From Hoeflea sp. (GTDB taxonomy: Bacteria > Pseudomonadota > Alphaproteobacteria > Rhizobiales > Rhizobiaceae), in the NCBI RefSeq assembly GCF_002733955.1, contig NZ_NVXQ01000009.1, forward strand, positions 1 through 64,000: 64,000 nucleotides of DNA. The letters are read 5' to 3'. Positions 9,047-17,754 of the stretch are shown here, piece by piece. The notes beneath the pieces are model-generated. The model was not told the DNA's origin and did not search any database. It saw only the letters and a list, made by a program, of their open reading frames with translations. Numbering within the stretch: position 1 is the first letter of the stretch; the number at the start of each line of letters is the position of its first letter. Made by a program: the position numbers and the translations under genes.

Positions 9047-10264
9047 CTATTGATGCCGCAGCGCCTCGATCGGATCCATCCGCGCCGCCCGCCTTGCCGG
9101 GAAATAGCCGAACACAATGCCGACGACAGCCGAGAACAGGAAGGCGGCCAGCACGATGCTGGGGTTCGGCGAGAACGGGATCGCCAGCAGCCTTGCGCCC
9201 AGCAGTCCGAGTGCCAGTCCCAGCATGATGCCGATCAGCCCGCCGATCAGCGACAGCACGATGGCCTCGACCAGGAACTGCAGCAGGACCTGCCGTTCGG
9301 TCGCGCCAACGGCCAGCCTTATGCCGATCTCTCGCGTCCGCTCGGTCACCGAGACCAGCATGATGTTCATGATGCCGATGCCGCCGACGAGCAGGCTGAC
9401 GGCAGCGACCGCCGAGAGCAGGCCGGTCAGCACGGAGGTGATACCGGTCAGCATCGAGGTGATCTGCTTCATGTCGAAGACATTGAAATCATCCTCTTCG
9501 AACGGGCCAATCCGCCGGCGCTCGCGCATCAGGCTTTCGATGTTGGCCTTGCCCTTTTCGGTCGAGATGCCGTCGCGGATCGAGGCATAGATCATCGAGA
9601 CGTCCTGGTTGCCCGAAATCCGCCGCTGGAAGGTTCGGATCGGGATCAGCACGATGTCGTCCTGGTCGGTGCCGAAGCTCGAGGCGCCCTTGACCTCGAG
9701 AATGCCGATCACCCGGCACGAGATCTGCTTGAGCCGGATGCTGGCGCCGATCGGATCGCCATTGCCGAACAGTTTCTGGCGAACGGTTTCGCCAAGAACG
9801 CAGGCCGCTGTCCCGGTTCTCAGTTCGCTTTCATAAAACGCCCGGCCACTGACGATGGCCCAGCTGCGGGCAGTCAAAAACCGGTTGTCGGTGCCGGTCA
9901 CGGTGGTGGAATAGTTTGCATTGCCGTAGATCGCGGTCATGCCGCGCGAATTGGACGGGGTGGCGACCGCGACGCTTGAGATCTGCTGTTCGATCGCATC
10001 GACATCCTTGAGCGTCAGGCTCGCGGCCGTGCCGCCGCCACCGCCCGAACCCGGCCCCTGCGATGGCTGGCCGGGACGGATCATCAGCAAATTGGTGCCA
10101 AGCGTCGACACATCGGCCTCCACCTGGTCGGTTGAGCCTTGCCCGACGGTGACCATGGCGATGACGGCGGCCACGCCGATGACGATGCCAAGCACGGTGA
10201 GAAACGATCGGAAGGCGTTTCTCAGGATCGCCTGCAGCGCCAGCCGAACCGCTTCATACAGCAT
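9047..10264 (-). CDS. MacB-type ABC transporter permease
   Basis: Inner membrane permease of a MacAB-like mechanotransmission exporter. The 405-residue protein has an N-terminal helix after [20 protein letters not shown] (LTVLGIVIGVAAVIAMV), a large periplasmic domain (about 50-280), and three C-terminal helices ending in FGYFPARRAARMDPIEALRHQ, the classic MacB/FtsX C-terminus. A Gly/Ser-rich loop (GPGSGGGGG) lies near residue 80. The ATG at 10264 overlaps the 3' end of the ATPase gene by 11 bases. ATPase and permease are separate proteins, unlike E. coli MacB. The substrate cannot be read from sequence; macrolide, peptide or siderophore export are all possible. Confidence 0.88.
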   Translation of the reverse strand: MLYEAVRLALQAILRNAFRSFLTVLGIVIGVAAVIAMVTVGQGSTDQVEADVSTLGTNLLMIRPGQPSQGPGSGGGGGTAASLTLKDVDAIEQQISSVAVATPSNSRGMTAIYGNANYSTTVTGTDNRFLTARSWAIVSGRAFYESELRTGTAACVLGETVRQKLFGNGDPIGASIRLKQISCRVIGILEVKGASSFGTDQDDIVLIPIRTFQRRISGNQDVSMIYASIRDGISTEKGKANIESLMRERRRIGPFEEDDFNVFDMKQITSMLTGITSVLTGLLSAVAAVSLLVGGIGIMNIMLVSVTERTREIGIRLAVGATERQVLLQFLVEAIVLSLIGGLIGIMLGLALGLLGARLLAIPFSPNPSIVLAAFLFSAVVGIVFGYFPARRAARMDPIEALRHQ

Positions 10265-10988
10265 CGGCGGCCACCTTTCCGTTGAGCGTATCGGATTGAA
10301 TGCAGCCGTCGACGAAATGCACCAGCCGGTCGGCATAGGCGGCCATGTCGGGTTCGTGCGTGACCATCAACACGGTGATGCCATCGGTGCGGTTGAGATC
10401 GCTCAGCAGCTCCATGATCTCCTGGCTCCGCGAGGTGTCGAGATTGCCGGTCGGCTCATCGGCCAGGATCACGTCCGGATTGGTCACGATGGCCCGCGCG
10501 ATTGCCACGCGTTGCTGCTGGCCGCCCGAAAGCTGGGAAGGATGGTGGTCTTCGCGCCCGTTCAGCCCGACCTTGGCAAGCGCCTCTCGCGCCAGCTGCC
10601 GCCGTTGGGAAATGGCCATGCCCTGGTAGATCAGCGGGAGTTCGACATTGTCGAGCGCCGAGGTCCGGGCCAGCAAATTGTAGCCCTGGAAGACGAAACC
10701 GAGAAAGTTCCGCCGCAACAGCGCCAGTTGATCGCGACTGAGATGATCGACCGCGGCGCCGCCGAAGAAATAGTGCCCGCCGCTGGGCTTGTCGAGGAAG
10801 CCCAGAATGTTCATCGCGGTGGATTTTCCCGAGCCGCTCGGCCCCATGATGGCAACGAATTCGCCACCCGCAATGTCGAGATCGATTCCCCGCAAGGCGC
10901 GCACTTCCGCGTCGCCCGTGCCGTAGATCTTGGTGATCCCTTGAAGTCTGATCAGCGGCGGGACGGCATCGGCCGGGACGGGGCTCAT
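10254..10988 (-). CDS. MacB-type ABC transporter ATP-binding protein
   Basis: Cytosolic ATPase of the exporter encoded with its neighbours. The 244-residue protein has Walker A GPSGSGKS (49-56), signature LSGGQQQR (153-160) and Walker [13 protein letters not shown] (173-184), all intact, in the LolD/MacB subfamily arrangement. Its start overlaps the adaptor gene stop (10985-10988) and its stop overlaps the permease start, so adaptor, ATPase and permease are translationally coupled. LolD is an alternative family name, but the MacA-like adaptor next door favours a MacAB-type system. Confidence 0.93.
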   Translation of the reverse strand: MSPVPADAVPPLIRLQGITKIYGTGDAEVRALRGIDLDIAGGEFVAIMGPSGSGKSTAMNILGFLDKPSGGHYFFGGAAVDHLSRDQLALLRRNFLGFVFQGYNLLARTSALDNVELPLIYQGMAISQRRQLAREALAKVGLNGREDHHPSQLSGGQQQRVAIARAIVTNPDVILADEPTGNLDTSRSQEIMELLSDLNRTDGITVLMVTHEPDMAAYADRLVHFVDGCIQSDTLNGKVAADAV

Positions 10989-12241
10989 TCCTGCGCCAGA
11001 TCGGTAATCACCAGATCGCCCTCGGCTAGATCGCCCTCGCGGATTTCCGTTATCGTACCGTCGGTTTCGCCGGTCAGCACGTCCACGCCGACAGCCAGGC
11101 CGTCGCGGGAAAGCCAGACAGTGCGGCGGCCGTCTGAGTTGGCACTGGTTGCGGTCGACGGCGCGCGCTTCGGCGCATTCTTGAACAGCATGCCAAGCAA
11201 TCCGCTGCCGCCATTGTCGGCTTCCTCGACCGGCGGGGCAAACCTCAGGGCAGCATTGGGGATGGCCAGCGTGCCGTCGATCTCGGCAACCTTGATTTCC
11301 GAGGTCGCCGTCATGCCGGGCCGCAGCAGCAGATCTGCATTGTCGATCGACAGGATCGCCTCATAGGTGACCACGCCATCGACCGTCTTGGGCGCAAACC
11401 TGAGCTCAGAAATCACCGCCGGAAAGCTCCGGCCCTGATAGGCCTCGACGGTAAAGCTGGCCTGGTCGCCGATCTTAACCTTGCCGATGTCGGCCTCGTC
11501 GATGTCGACGCGCAGTTCCATGTTTCTCAGATCCGCGGCCAGCGTGAACAGCACCGGCGCCTGCAGCGACGACGCAACGATCTGGCCGACCTCGACATTG
11601 CGCTCGAGCACCACACCGTCGATCGAGGAACAGATGCAGGCCTTTGCCAGATTGGCTTCACTGATCTTCAGGTTGGCCTCGGCGACGCGGATATCGGCTT
11701 CGGCACTCTTTCGCGTAGCCGCCGCCCGGTCGCGCGCTGCCCTGGCCTTGAGCAGGCCTTCGAGCGTGGTGACCTTCTTCTGCTCCAGCAACAGGGCCCG
11801 CTCGTAGTTGTCGTTCATTTCATTGTAGGTCGTTGTTGTCTCCGTCAGCCGGGCCTGGCTCGCGGTCAGCGACGCCCGGGCGAGCTCGACATTGGCCTCC
11901 AGCTTGTCGGTATCGAGCCGGGCCAGGATCTGGCCCTTGTGGACGAGGTCATTGAAATCGGCCTCCACCGAACGCACGGTGCCTGAAAGCTCGCTCGATA
12001 TCTCGACCTGGTCCGTCGGCTCCACCGTGCCCGTCGCCGTGACTTCGACGATGATGTCCGCGCGCTTGACCGCTTGGGTGATGTAGAGCGGCTGATCCTG
12101 CTGTGAACCGGAGCTCAACCAGAACCAGCCGCCGATAGCAGTCATTGCGACCATGAGCGTAACACCCAGCGTCCGCCGCCTGCCGGTTCCGGGACTGGCG
12201 GAGTTGACGATGGATTCAATCTCGGATTTCGACGGCGCCAT
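10985..12241 (-). CDS. HlyD/MacA-family periplasmic adaptor
   Basis: Membrane fusion protein that bridges the inner membrane exporter to an outer membrane channel. The 418-residue product has one membrane anchor ([18 protein letters not shown], about 25-45). The lipoyl/barrel segment [20 protein letters not shown] and a coiled-coil hairpin (roughly residues 110-185, rich in Ala, Glu, Arg) follow. The matching lipoyl half is [19 protein letters not shown], followed by beta-barrel strands. ATG 12241 is preferred over an upstream frame because AGGAATTTAAA precedes it and the family N-terminus begins there. No TolC-like gene is in the window, so the outer membrane partner must come from elsewhere. 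Confidence 0.88.
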   Translation of the reverse strand: MAPSKSEIESIVNSASPGTGRRRTLGVTLMVAMTAIGGWFWLSSGSQQDQPLYITQAVKRADIIVEVTATGTVEPTDQVEISSELSGTVRSVEADFNDLVHKGQILARLDTDKLEANVELARASLTASQARLTETTTTYNEMNDNYERALLLEQKKVTTLEGLLKARAARDRAAATRKSAEADIRVAEANLKISEANLAKACICSSIDGVVLERNVEVGQIVASSLQAPVLFTLAADLRNMELRVDIDEADIGKVKIGDQASFTVEAYQGRSFPAVISELRFAPKTVDGVVTYEAILSIDNADLLLRPGMTATSEIKVAEIDGTLAIPNAALRFAPPVEEADNGGSGLLGMLFKNAPKRAPSTATSANSDGRRTVWLSRDGLAVGVDVLTGETDGTITEIREGDLAEGDLVITDLAQE

Positions 12242-12385
12242 TTTAAATTCCTGTTGCAGGAGATTCCATAGCACCCGGTCTGCGCAACGGATTTGACATG
12301 CATCAAGGCTGGCTGCGCGGCGGGTGATCAGACCTCCTGTCATCGCCCGGCAGTCACCGCAAATTGCAATCAGTCAAACATGAGA

Positions 12386-12415
12386 AAGGCCCCGGACCAG
12401 AGGTCTCGGAGCCTT
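12386..12415 (-). terminator. Likely rho-independent terminator of the ABC-F gene
   Basis: Downstream of the reverse-strand ABC-F gene. Arms AAGGCTCCGAGACC and GGTCCGGGGCCTT can pair with two mismatches around a short loop. On the reverse strand the hairpin is followed by TTTCTCATGTTT, a loose U-rich tail. It separates the ABC-F gene from the downstream adaptor-ATPase-permease operon. Confidence 0.5.
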
Positions 12416-12479
12416 GCGCAATCACAAACTTTACTGGGACAGAGGAGGGCGGGGGCCTGATGCAGCCTCCTGCCAGATC

Positions 12480-14363
12480 TCACTCCGATGCTTCGGCTTC
12501 CTCGACTTCGCTGGTCAGCAGCAGCCAGTCTTCCTCGGCCTTGGCCAGTTCGGCTGCCCGCTCAGCCCGCTGCTTGGTCTTCTGCGCGATCTTGTAGGGC
12601 GCGTCGGCAAACTGTTCCGGGTTCGCAAGCTCTGCATCAAGCGACTGAATCTGTTTGGTAAGTCTTTCCACCAAGGATTCGAAATCCTTAATCTTTTTCT
12701 TCATTGGCGCCAGGCTCGCACGCTCCTGCGCAGCCTTCTTGCGCTTCTCCGCCTTGGAGCCGCCGCCGTCATTGTCGGAGCCCTTCTTGCCCTTGCTCGA
12801 CGAGCCCACCACTTCCTGGCGGTAGTCTTCCAGGTCGCCGTCGAACGCACTGACGGTGCCGTCCTTGACGATCCACAGCCGGTCGACCGTGGCTTCGATC
12901 AGATGCCGGTCATGGCTGATCAGGATCACCGCGCCGGGGAAATCATTGAGCGCGCGGATCAGCGCCGCGCGGCTGTCGATGTCGAGATGGTTGGTCGGCT
13001 CATCGAGGATCATAAGGTTGGGCGCATGGAAGGCCGAAAGCCCCATCAGGAGGCGCGCTTTTTCGCCACCCGACAGATCCTTGGCGGGCGTGTTCATCTT
13101 GTCCTGCTTCAGACCCATCTGCGCCACCCGGGCACGGACGCGGGCTTCCTGGGCATCGGGCATCAGCCGGCGCACATGGGCGACCGCAGATTCTTCGGGG
13201 ATCAGGTCATCCATCTGGTGCTGGGCGAAGAAACCGGTCGCAAGCTGCGGCGCCACCCGCAAGCGTCCGCCCTCGGCCTCCAGCCGGCCGGCGATGAACT
13301 TGGCGAAGGTCGATTTGCCGTTGCCGTTCGAGCCGAGCAGGGCGATGCGGTCATCGGCATCGATCCTGAGGTCAAGCCGTTTCAGAACCGGTGATCCTGG
13401 CGTATAGCCGACGGAGCCATCCTCGATCGCGATGATCGGCGAGGCGACGCCCCGGTCGGGGCGCGGAAACGAAAAGCCGCTGACATTGTTTTCCACGACG
13501 GCGTCTACCGTGTCCATCTTTTCCAGCGCCTTGAGCCGCGACTGCGCCTGGCGCGCTTTCGAGGCCTTGGCACGGAAACGCTCGACAAAGGCTTCCATGT
13601 GCTTGCGCGCGGCCAGGCTCTTCTCGCGCGCCTTCATCTGGTGCTCGTCGCGCTCGGCCTTCTGGCGCTGGAACTGATCGAAGCCGCCGCGATAGAAGGT
13701 GAGCTTCTTCTGGTCGAGATGCACGATCGCGTTGGCGGCCGTGTTCAAGAGGTCGCGGTCATGGCTGATGATCAGCACTGTGTGCGGATAGCGGCGGATA
13801 TATTCCTCCAGCCACAGCGTGCCCTCAAGGTCGAGATAGTTGGTCGGCTCGTCAAGCAGCAACAGGTCGGGTTCGGAAAACAGCACCGAAGCCAGCGCCA
13901 CGCGCATGCGCCAGCCGCCCGAAAAACTCGAGGCCGGACGCTGCTGGGCGTCCTGGTCAAAGCCGAGGCCGGCCAGAATGGAGGATGCACGGGCTTCTGC
14001 CGAATGGGCGTCGATATCCACAAGCCGCGTCTGGATTTCGGCGATGCGGTTGGGGTCGGTCGCCGTCTCCGCTTCCTTCATCAGCCTGGTGCGCTCGAGA
14101 TCGGCGCGCAACACGATCTCGACCAGCGCCGTCTCTTCCGATGGCGCCTCCTGCGCCACCTGGCCGATGCGGGTGTTCTTCGGGATCGAGATATGACCGG
14201 TCTCGCTCGCCATCTCGCCGGTAATGATGCGGAACAGGGTCGATTTGCCGGCGCCATTGGGGCCGACAAGCCCGGCCTTGATGCCCGCGGGCAGCGCCAG
14301 CGAGGCATTGTCAATCAAGAGGCGCCCGGCGATGCGTGCGGAAAGGTCTGTAATCGTAAGCAT
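12480..14363 (-). CDS. ABC-F family ATPase (EttA/Uup/YheS-type)
   Basis: Cytosolic ABC-F protein with two ATPase domains and no membrane part; relatives bind the ribosomal E site and act in translation or antibiotic protection. The 627-residue product has Walker A GPNGAGKS (about 28-35) with signature FSGGWRMR in domain 1, and GSNGNGKS with LSGGEKAR in domain 2. Each domain has a DEPTNYLD or DEPTNHLD Walker B. The two are joined by a charged linker (about 230-290). A Lys-rich tail (KGKKGSDNDGGG, then KKKIKDFESLVERLTKQI) forms a coiled coil like the Uup C-terminal domain. ATG 14363 matches the family start MLTITDLSARIAGR. Exact subfamily is not settled. Confidence 0.9.
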   Translation of the reverse strand: MLTITDLSARIAGRLLIDNASLALPAGIKAGLVGPNGAGKSTLFRIITGEMASETGHISIPKNTRIGQVAQEAPSEETALVEIVLRADLERTRLMKEAETATDPNRIAEIQTRLVDIDAHSAEARASSILAGLGFDQDAQQRPASSFSGGWRMRVALASVLFSEPDLLLLDEPTNYLDLEGTLWLEEYIRRYPHTVLIISHDRDLLNTAANAIVHLDQKKLTFYRGGFDQFQRQKAERDEHQMKAREKSLAARKHMEAFVERFRAKASKARQAQSRLKALEKMDTVDAVVENNVSGFSFPRPDRGVASPIIAIEDGSVGYTPGSPVLKRLDLRIDADDRIALLGSNGNGKSTFAKFIAGRLEAEGGRLRVAPQLATGFFAQHQMDDLIPEESAVAHVRRLMPDAQEARVRARVAQMGLKQDKMNTPAKDLSGGEKARLLMGLSAFHAPNLMILDEPTNHLDIDSRAALIRALNDFPGAVILISHDRHLIEATVDRLWIVKDGTVSAFDGDLEDYRQEVVGSSSKGKKGSDNDGGGSKAEKRKKAAQERASLAPMKKKIKDFESLVERLTKQIQSLDAELANPEQFADAPYKIAQKTKQRAERAAELAKAEEDWLLLTSEVEEAEASE

Positions 14364-14429
14364 GCCCGCGCTTCTGGCCGTCTTTGCGGCAAATGGCAAG
14401 GGGGAGTGTTTGCCGCATCATGGTTCAAG

Positions 14430-14454
14430 GTGTAGATTAATACTCGAATTACAC
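14430..14454. promoter_or_regulatory. Imperfect palindrome upstream of vapB (candidate operator)
   Basis: GTGTAGATT and AATTACAC form an inverted repeat with one extra base, about 14 bases before the vapB start, in an AT-rich patch. VapBC complexes usually repress their own promoter by binding such palindromes. This is the only palindrome here, so it is the best operator candidate, but the match is imperfect. Confidence 0.35.
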
Positions 14455-14467
14455 ATCGGAGTTGGCA

Positions 14468-14665
14468 ATGCGGACGAATATCGAGATTGATGACGAACTG
14501 GTTGCCGAATTGATGAAGCTCACCGGCCGCAAGACAAAGCGCCAGGTGGTCGATGATGCCTTGCGCGATCAACTCCTCCGCCGCCGCGCCGGGCAGGCAA
14601 TCCTGAAGCTGCAGGGTACGGTGGAATGGGAGGGTGATCCGGACGCATTGCGCACCGGCCGGTGA
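14468..14665 (+). CDS. vapB: VapB-family antitoxin
   Basis: Small antitoxin of a type II toxin-antitoxin pair. The 65 residues begin MRTNIEIDDELVAELMKLTG followed by KTKRQVVDDALRD, the typical VapB (PF09957-like) ribbon-helix-helix DNA-binding N-terminus. The C-terminal tail LQGTVEWEGDPDALRTGR is where VapB normally wraps the toxin. ATG 14468 is chosen over TTG 14462 because GGAG lies seven bases upstream. Its stop overlaps the vapC GTG start as GTGA (14662-14665), giving coupled translation. The antitoxin frame is intact although the toxin is interrupted. Confidence 0.87.
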   Translation: MRTNIEIDDELVAELMKLTGRKTKRQVVDDALRDQLLRRRAGQAILKLQGTVEWEGDPDALRTGR

Positions 14666-15063
14666 TCCTTGTTGATACGTCGGTCTGGATCGATTTCTTC
14701 GCAGGCCGCGCGTCGGTACAGGTGGGGCGGTTGAAGCAGGCCGCGGTTTCCGGGCACCTGCTGATTGGCGATCTGATCCTTGTTGAACTCTTGCAGGGTC
14801 CCAGGCATCAGCGGGATGTTGTCCGGCTGCAGCAGGCCTTCTCCGGATTGCCGGTGGAAACCCTGTGCGGGCCGGCGATCGCGCCGCTGGCCGCTGCCAA
14901 TTACCGCAAACTGCGCCGCGCGGGCATCACGCCGCGCGGAACGGTGGATGTCATTATCGCCACCTGATGCATCGAAAGCGGGGTGGCATTGCTGCACAAT
15001 GATCGTGATTTCAATGTCATGGAACGCGAACTGGGCTTGCTCTCAACGCACCCCACCGATTAG
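14662..15063 (+). pseudogene. vapC: VapC PIN-domain toxin interrupted by an in-frame TGA
   Basis: PIN-domain ribonuclease toxin, cognate to vapB. From GTG 14662 the frame reads ILVDTSVWIDFFAGR (D5), a central LILVELLQG (E42) and TVDVIIAT (D96), then hits TGA at 14965-14967 (codon 102). The same frame continues after the stop as CIESGVALLHNDRDFNVMER and ends at TAG 15061-15063, exactly where a normal ~133-residue VapC would end. The post-stop part holds the last conserved acidic position (D114/D116 of LLHNDRDF) and the final helix. So one base change has truncated the toxin and removed part of the active site. Sequencing error, readthrough or an inactive relic are the alternatives; I favour inactivation. 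Confidence 0.85.
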
Positions 15064-15132
15064 CTTTGCAGCCAATCGGTGCCGTATGGATCTGCGCCGC
15101 TCTCTAACTCATGTCCGGAAAGCGCATATTTC

Positions 15133-15825
15133 ATGACCATCATCCTTCACGAACTCGTCGGCGCGGATACGTCACGGCCCTTCAGTCCGCATTGCTGGAA
15201 GACGGCGATGTCGCTTGCGCACAAGGGGCTGCCTTTCGAGCGCAAGCAGGTGTGTTTTACCAAGGTGCCCGAGGTCGAGGGCGGTGTGTCGAAGACGGTG
15301 CCTGTCATCCGTGACGGCAGCCAGGTCCTCTCCGACAGCTTCCTGATCGCCGCCTATCTGGATGAAACCTATCCGGACAAGCCGTCGCTGTTTGGCGGCG
15401 AGGGCGGCCAGGCCATGGCCCGCTTTGTCGAAGCATGGTCGCAATCCACCCTGCACGCCGCCCTCAACGTGATCGCACTACAGGAGATCCACGATGGGCT
15501 GGCGCCGGAAGACCAAGCTTACTTCGTTCACAGCCGCGAAGCCCGCCTGGGCAAGACCTTTGCCGAGATTGCCGCACTCCGCGACGCCGAGATTGCAGGC
15601 TTTTCGGCCAAACTGACACCCTTGCGGGTGATGCTGAAATCCCAGCCCTGGATCGGCGGCTCGTCGCCGCTGTTTGCCGATTACATCGTCTTCGGCGCGC
15701 TGCAATGGGTCCGGCTGGTTTCCACGGCCCGCTTGCTCGAGCCGGGCGACGCGGTGACTGACTGGTTCGAACGCTGCCTTGATCTGCATGATGGACTTGG
15801 CCGCTCGGCGCCCGCCGCCGGCTGA
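15133..15825 (+). CDS. Glutathione S-transferase family protein (LigE/beta-etherase-like)
   Basis: Cytosolic GST-fold protein of 230 residues. The N-terminal thioredoxin-like domain begins MTIILHELVGADTSRPFSPHCWKTAMSLAHKGLPFE and includes the conserved cis-Pro/Ser region SKTVPVIRDGSQVLSDSFLIAAYLDE. The C-terminal half is the all-helical GST domain. The N-terminal pattern resembles the beta-etherase-like GST group rather than classical zeta or theta GSTs, but the substrate is unknown. ATG 15133 starts at the domain boundary; an earlier GTG at 15079 in the same frame adds 18 residues without similarity to the fold. It follows the vapBC remnant and stands alone. Confidence 0.82.
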   Translation: MTIILHELVGADTSRPFSPHCWKTAMSLAHKGLPFERKQVCFTKVPEVEGGVSKTVPVIRDGSQVLSDSFLIAAYLDETYPDKPSLFGGEGGQAMARFVEAWSQSTLHAALNVIALQEIHDGLAPEDQAYFVHSREARLGKTFAEIAALRDAEIAGFSAKLTPLRVMLKSQPWIGGSSPLFADYIVFGALQWVRLVSTARLLEPGDAVTDWFERCLDLHDGLGRSAPAAG

Positions 15826-15964
15826 CCCTCGTGGCGGCGCGTTCAGGTTAAGTCCGGCTAGGGCAGGCTGCCACGGAGACGACAAGCCGGAGGGAGCCTA
15901 TCTGCAGAGCAGCCCATCCGTCCGAAAGCGCAAAAGCTGCAAATTCATGTGAGCGCGAGATGCA

Positions 15965-16822
15965 TCAGAAGCTGACCTTCTTGTTTGTCAGGGTCTGGCT
16001 CTTGCTGAACTTGTGGCCTGGGAGGTCCCACTTGACGGTCTGGCCCGCAACCTTGACCTTGATTGCTTCTCCACCGACCTTGGCTATCGCCTTCATCGAG
16101 GTTTTGAGCCTGACCGAGGCTGAGCCGGTCGACGGGTTCACCCGCCAGCCTACTGCTGCGGTCGAAAACTCGATTCCGGCCTTGAAGAGCTTCACGCTTT
16201 TGACGCCGGAGAAGATCTTGTAGTCCGGATATCGCAGCTTGCACCCAGCCGCAGCCGCCGACATCAGCGCCTTGAAACTGGAATCCGAAACCGAGCCGGC
16301 ATAGCCGCTCGACAACCGGCCGCCCGAGCGGGAGGCGGAAGGCGGAACGTCCTTCATCGCGCCTTGCGAGGCTTTTGAACGCGCAGAGAGCGCAGCGCTG
16401 AGAATATCCACGACGCCAATCTTGGGCACCTTCGGCGTTGACAGTTGAACGCCCGCGAAAAAGCTGAAGCCGGAGGAACGGGACTGATTGTAGGTGCAGA
16501 CGGCGCCGATGGTCGCTTTCTTGCCGAACATCTGCACCACGAAGTTTTGCTGGGCGACGAGCACAGCGCCGATGTCTCCGGTTTTCTGGTTCGCGAAGGT
16601 GAGCACGCTGGCGCGGCCATTGACGCCGCCACCGATTTTTCCCGGATTGACGCATTTTTCTATGGTCTGGCCGAGCAGCTTCTTGGAAAAGCATTTCTTC
16701 AGGCTGACACTCTTGAACTCTTTGTAACCCACCGCCTGCTTGGAGGACGCCGCAGCGGAAGGGGAGGCGAAAAGAAACAAAAGCAGAAAATTGATGCAGA
16801 TGGTTCGAAGTGCTGCGTGCAT
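15965..16822 (-). CDS. Secreted protein of unknown function
   Basis: I do not recognise this family. The 285-residue product has a clear signal peptide (MHAALRTICINFLLLFLFASPSAAAS). The mature part is rich in Ser, Lys, Ala and Gly and has a high calculated positive charge (SLKKCFSKKLLGQTIEKC, KVAGQTVKWDLPGHKFSKSQ). Cysteines appear as C-S-K, E-K-C, A-V-C and G-C-K, so one or two disulfides are possible. No transmembrane helix beyond the signal is visible. ATG 16822 has GGGGA upstream; an earlier ATG at 16846 adds eight residues before the signal. It is a single gene bounded by non-coding DNA on both sides. Confidence 0.7.
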   Translation of the reverse strand: MHAALRTICINFLLLFLFASPSAAASSKQAVGYKEFKSVSLKKCFSKKLLGQTIEKCVNPGKIGGGVNGRASVLTFANQKTGDIGAVLVAQQNFVVQMFGKKATIGAVCTYNQSRSSGFSFFAGVQLSTPKVPKIGVVDILSAALSARSKASQGAMKDVPPSASRSGGRLSSGYAGSVSDSSFKALMSAAAAGCKLRYPDYKIFSGVKSVKLFKAGIEFSTAAVGWRVNPSTGSASVRLKTSMKAIAKVGGEAIKVKVAGQTVKWDLPGHKFSKSQTLTNKKVSF

Positions 16823-17235
16823 GCCTGATCCCCTACAATTCATCATGAAATAATAGAGAGGAATTTAACAAGCTAACCGAGACGGTGTCAAAATTGTATT
16901 TTGCTATACTTGGGGGTAGAGCTTTTTGTCCGTGTCTCGCAGGAGCAGGCAGAAGAATGCACTTTTCCGGAATCGGTCATTGTCGCTGACGACCCGAGCA
17001 AAGCGTAGCGGAGCAATCCGGCGCGTTGGAAAATCGAGGTCAGCTCTACTGAGCGGTGAGGTGGTTGTGTCTGGCGGGCCTGTCACCCCTTGCGAATGAC
17101 AGGCCATGCGGCTATTTAGGCGCCAACTCCGGGCGGGACTGATGTTCGCCCGGTTTTCCGCACACCGAATTTCTTGCGCAGGCAGTTGCCGGGCTCAAGT
17201 CTGGTGACCACAACCAAATGACAGGACAGACCACA
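16823..17235. other. Non-coding region between secreted protein and ndk, with two hairpins
   Basis: 413 bases with no supportable gene. The left end (16823-16912) is AT-rich and should carry the leftward promoter. GGCCTGTCA and TGACAGGCC (17077-17105) form a perfect nine-base stem with an 11-base loop. CCGGGCG and CGCCCGG (17129-17153) form a perfect seven-base stem followed by TTTT, which looks like a rightward intrinsic terminator although no rightward gene lies before it. A short rightward transcript or sRNA ending near 17157 is possible. The ndk ribosome binding site lies at the right edge. Confidence 0.45.
17129..17157 (+). terminator. Terminator-like hairpin upstream of ndk
   Basis: A perfect seven-base GC stem CCGGGCG/CGCCCGG with an 11-base loop is followed directly by TTTTCC on the plus strand. 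There is no annotated gene whose transcript it would end, so it may close an unannotated RNA or act as an attenuator in the ndk leader. Confidence 0.4.
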
Positions 17236-17658
17236 ATGGCGATTGAACGCACTTTCTCGATGATCAAGCCCGATGCCACCAAGCGCAACCTGACCGGTGC
17301 CATCACCAAGGTATTCGAAGACAACGGCCTGCGCGTCGTCGCATCCAAGCGCGTCTGGATGAGCACACGCGAAGCCGAAGGCTTCTACGCTGTCCACAAG
17401 GAACGTCCGTTCTTCGGCGAGCTGGTTGAAGGCATGACCTCCGGCCCGACCGTTGTTCAGGTCCTCGAGGGCGAAAACGCCATTCTCAAGAACCGCGAGA
17501 TCATGGGCGCCACCAACCCTGCAGACGCTGCCGAAGGCACCATCCGCAAGACCTACGCGCTGTCGATCGGCGAAAATTCGGTCCACGGCTCGGATGCGCC
17601 TGAAACCGCAGCCGAAGAAATCGCCTACTGGTTCTCCGGCACCGAAATCGTCGGCTGA
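17236..17658 (+). CDS. ndk: Nucleoside diphosphate kinase
   Basis: Cytosolic enzyme that transfers phosphate from ATP to other nucleoside diphosphates through a phosphohistidine. The 140-residue protein has the full Ndk pattern: [18 protein letters not shown] at the start, the Kpn-loop region, and the active-site NSVHGSD with the catalytic His at residue 117. ATG 17236 is preferred over an in-frame start six codons upstream, because the family begins [13 protein letters not shown] and AGGACA lies at suitable distance. A strong terminator follows at 17705-17731, so it is monocistronic. Confidence 0.98.
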   Translation: MAIERTFSMIKPDATKRNLTGAITKVFEDNGLRVVASKRVWMSTREAEGFYAVHKERPFFGELVEGMTSGPTVVQVLEGENAILKNREIMGATNPADAAEGTIRKTYALSIGENSVHGSDAPETAAEEIAYWFSGTEIVG

Positions 17659-17704
17659 ACCGGCTTCAAGCGCCGCCGGTTGATCCGGCGCTTGATCAAG
17701 ATGC

Positions 17705-17731
17705 AAAAGGCGGCCTCCGGGCCGCCTTTTT
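17705..17731. terminator. Intrinsic terminator between ndk and GFA gene (bidirectional)
   Basis: AAAAGGCGGCC, a four-base loop, then GGCCGCCTTTTT. The perfect stem has U-rich tails readable from both strands, ending ndk rightward and the GFA-family gene leftward. Confidence 0.9.
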
Positions 17732-17754
17732 CGTGTTTTCCATTGCCACGCCGC

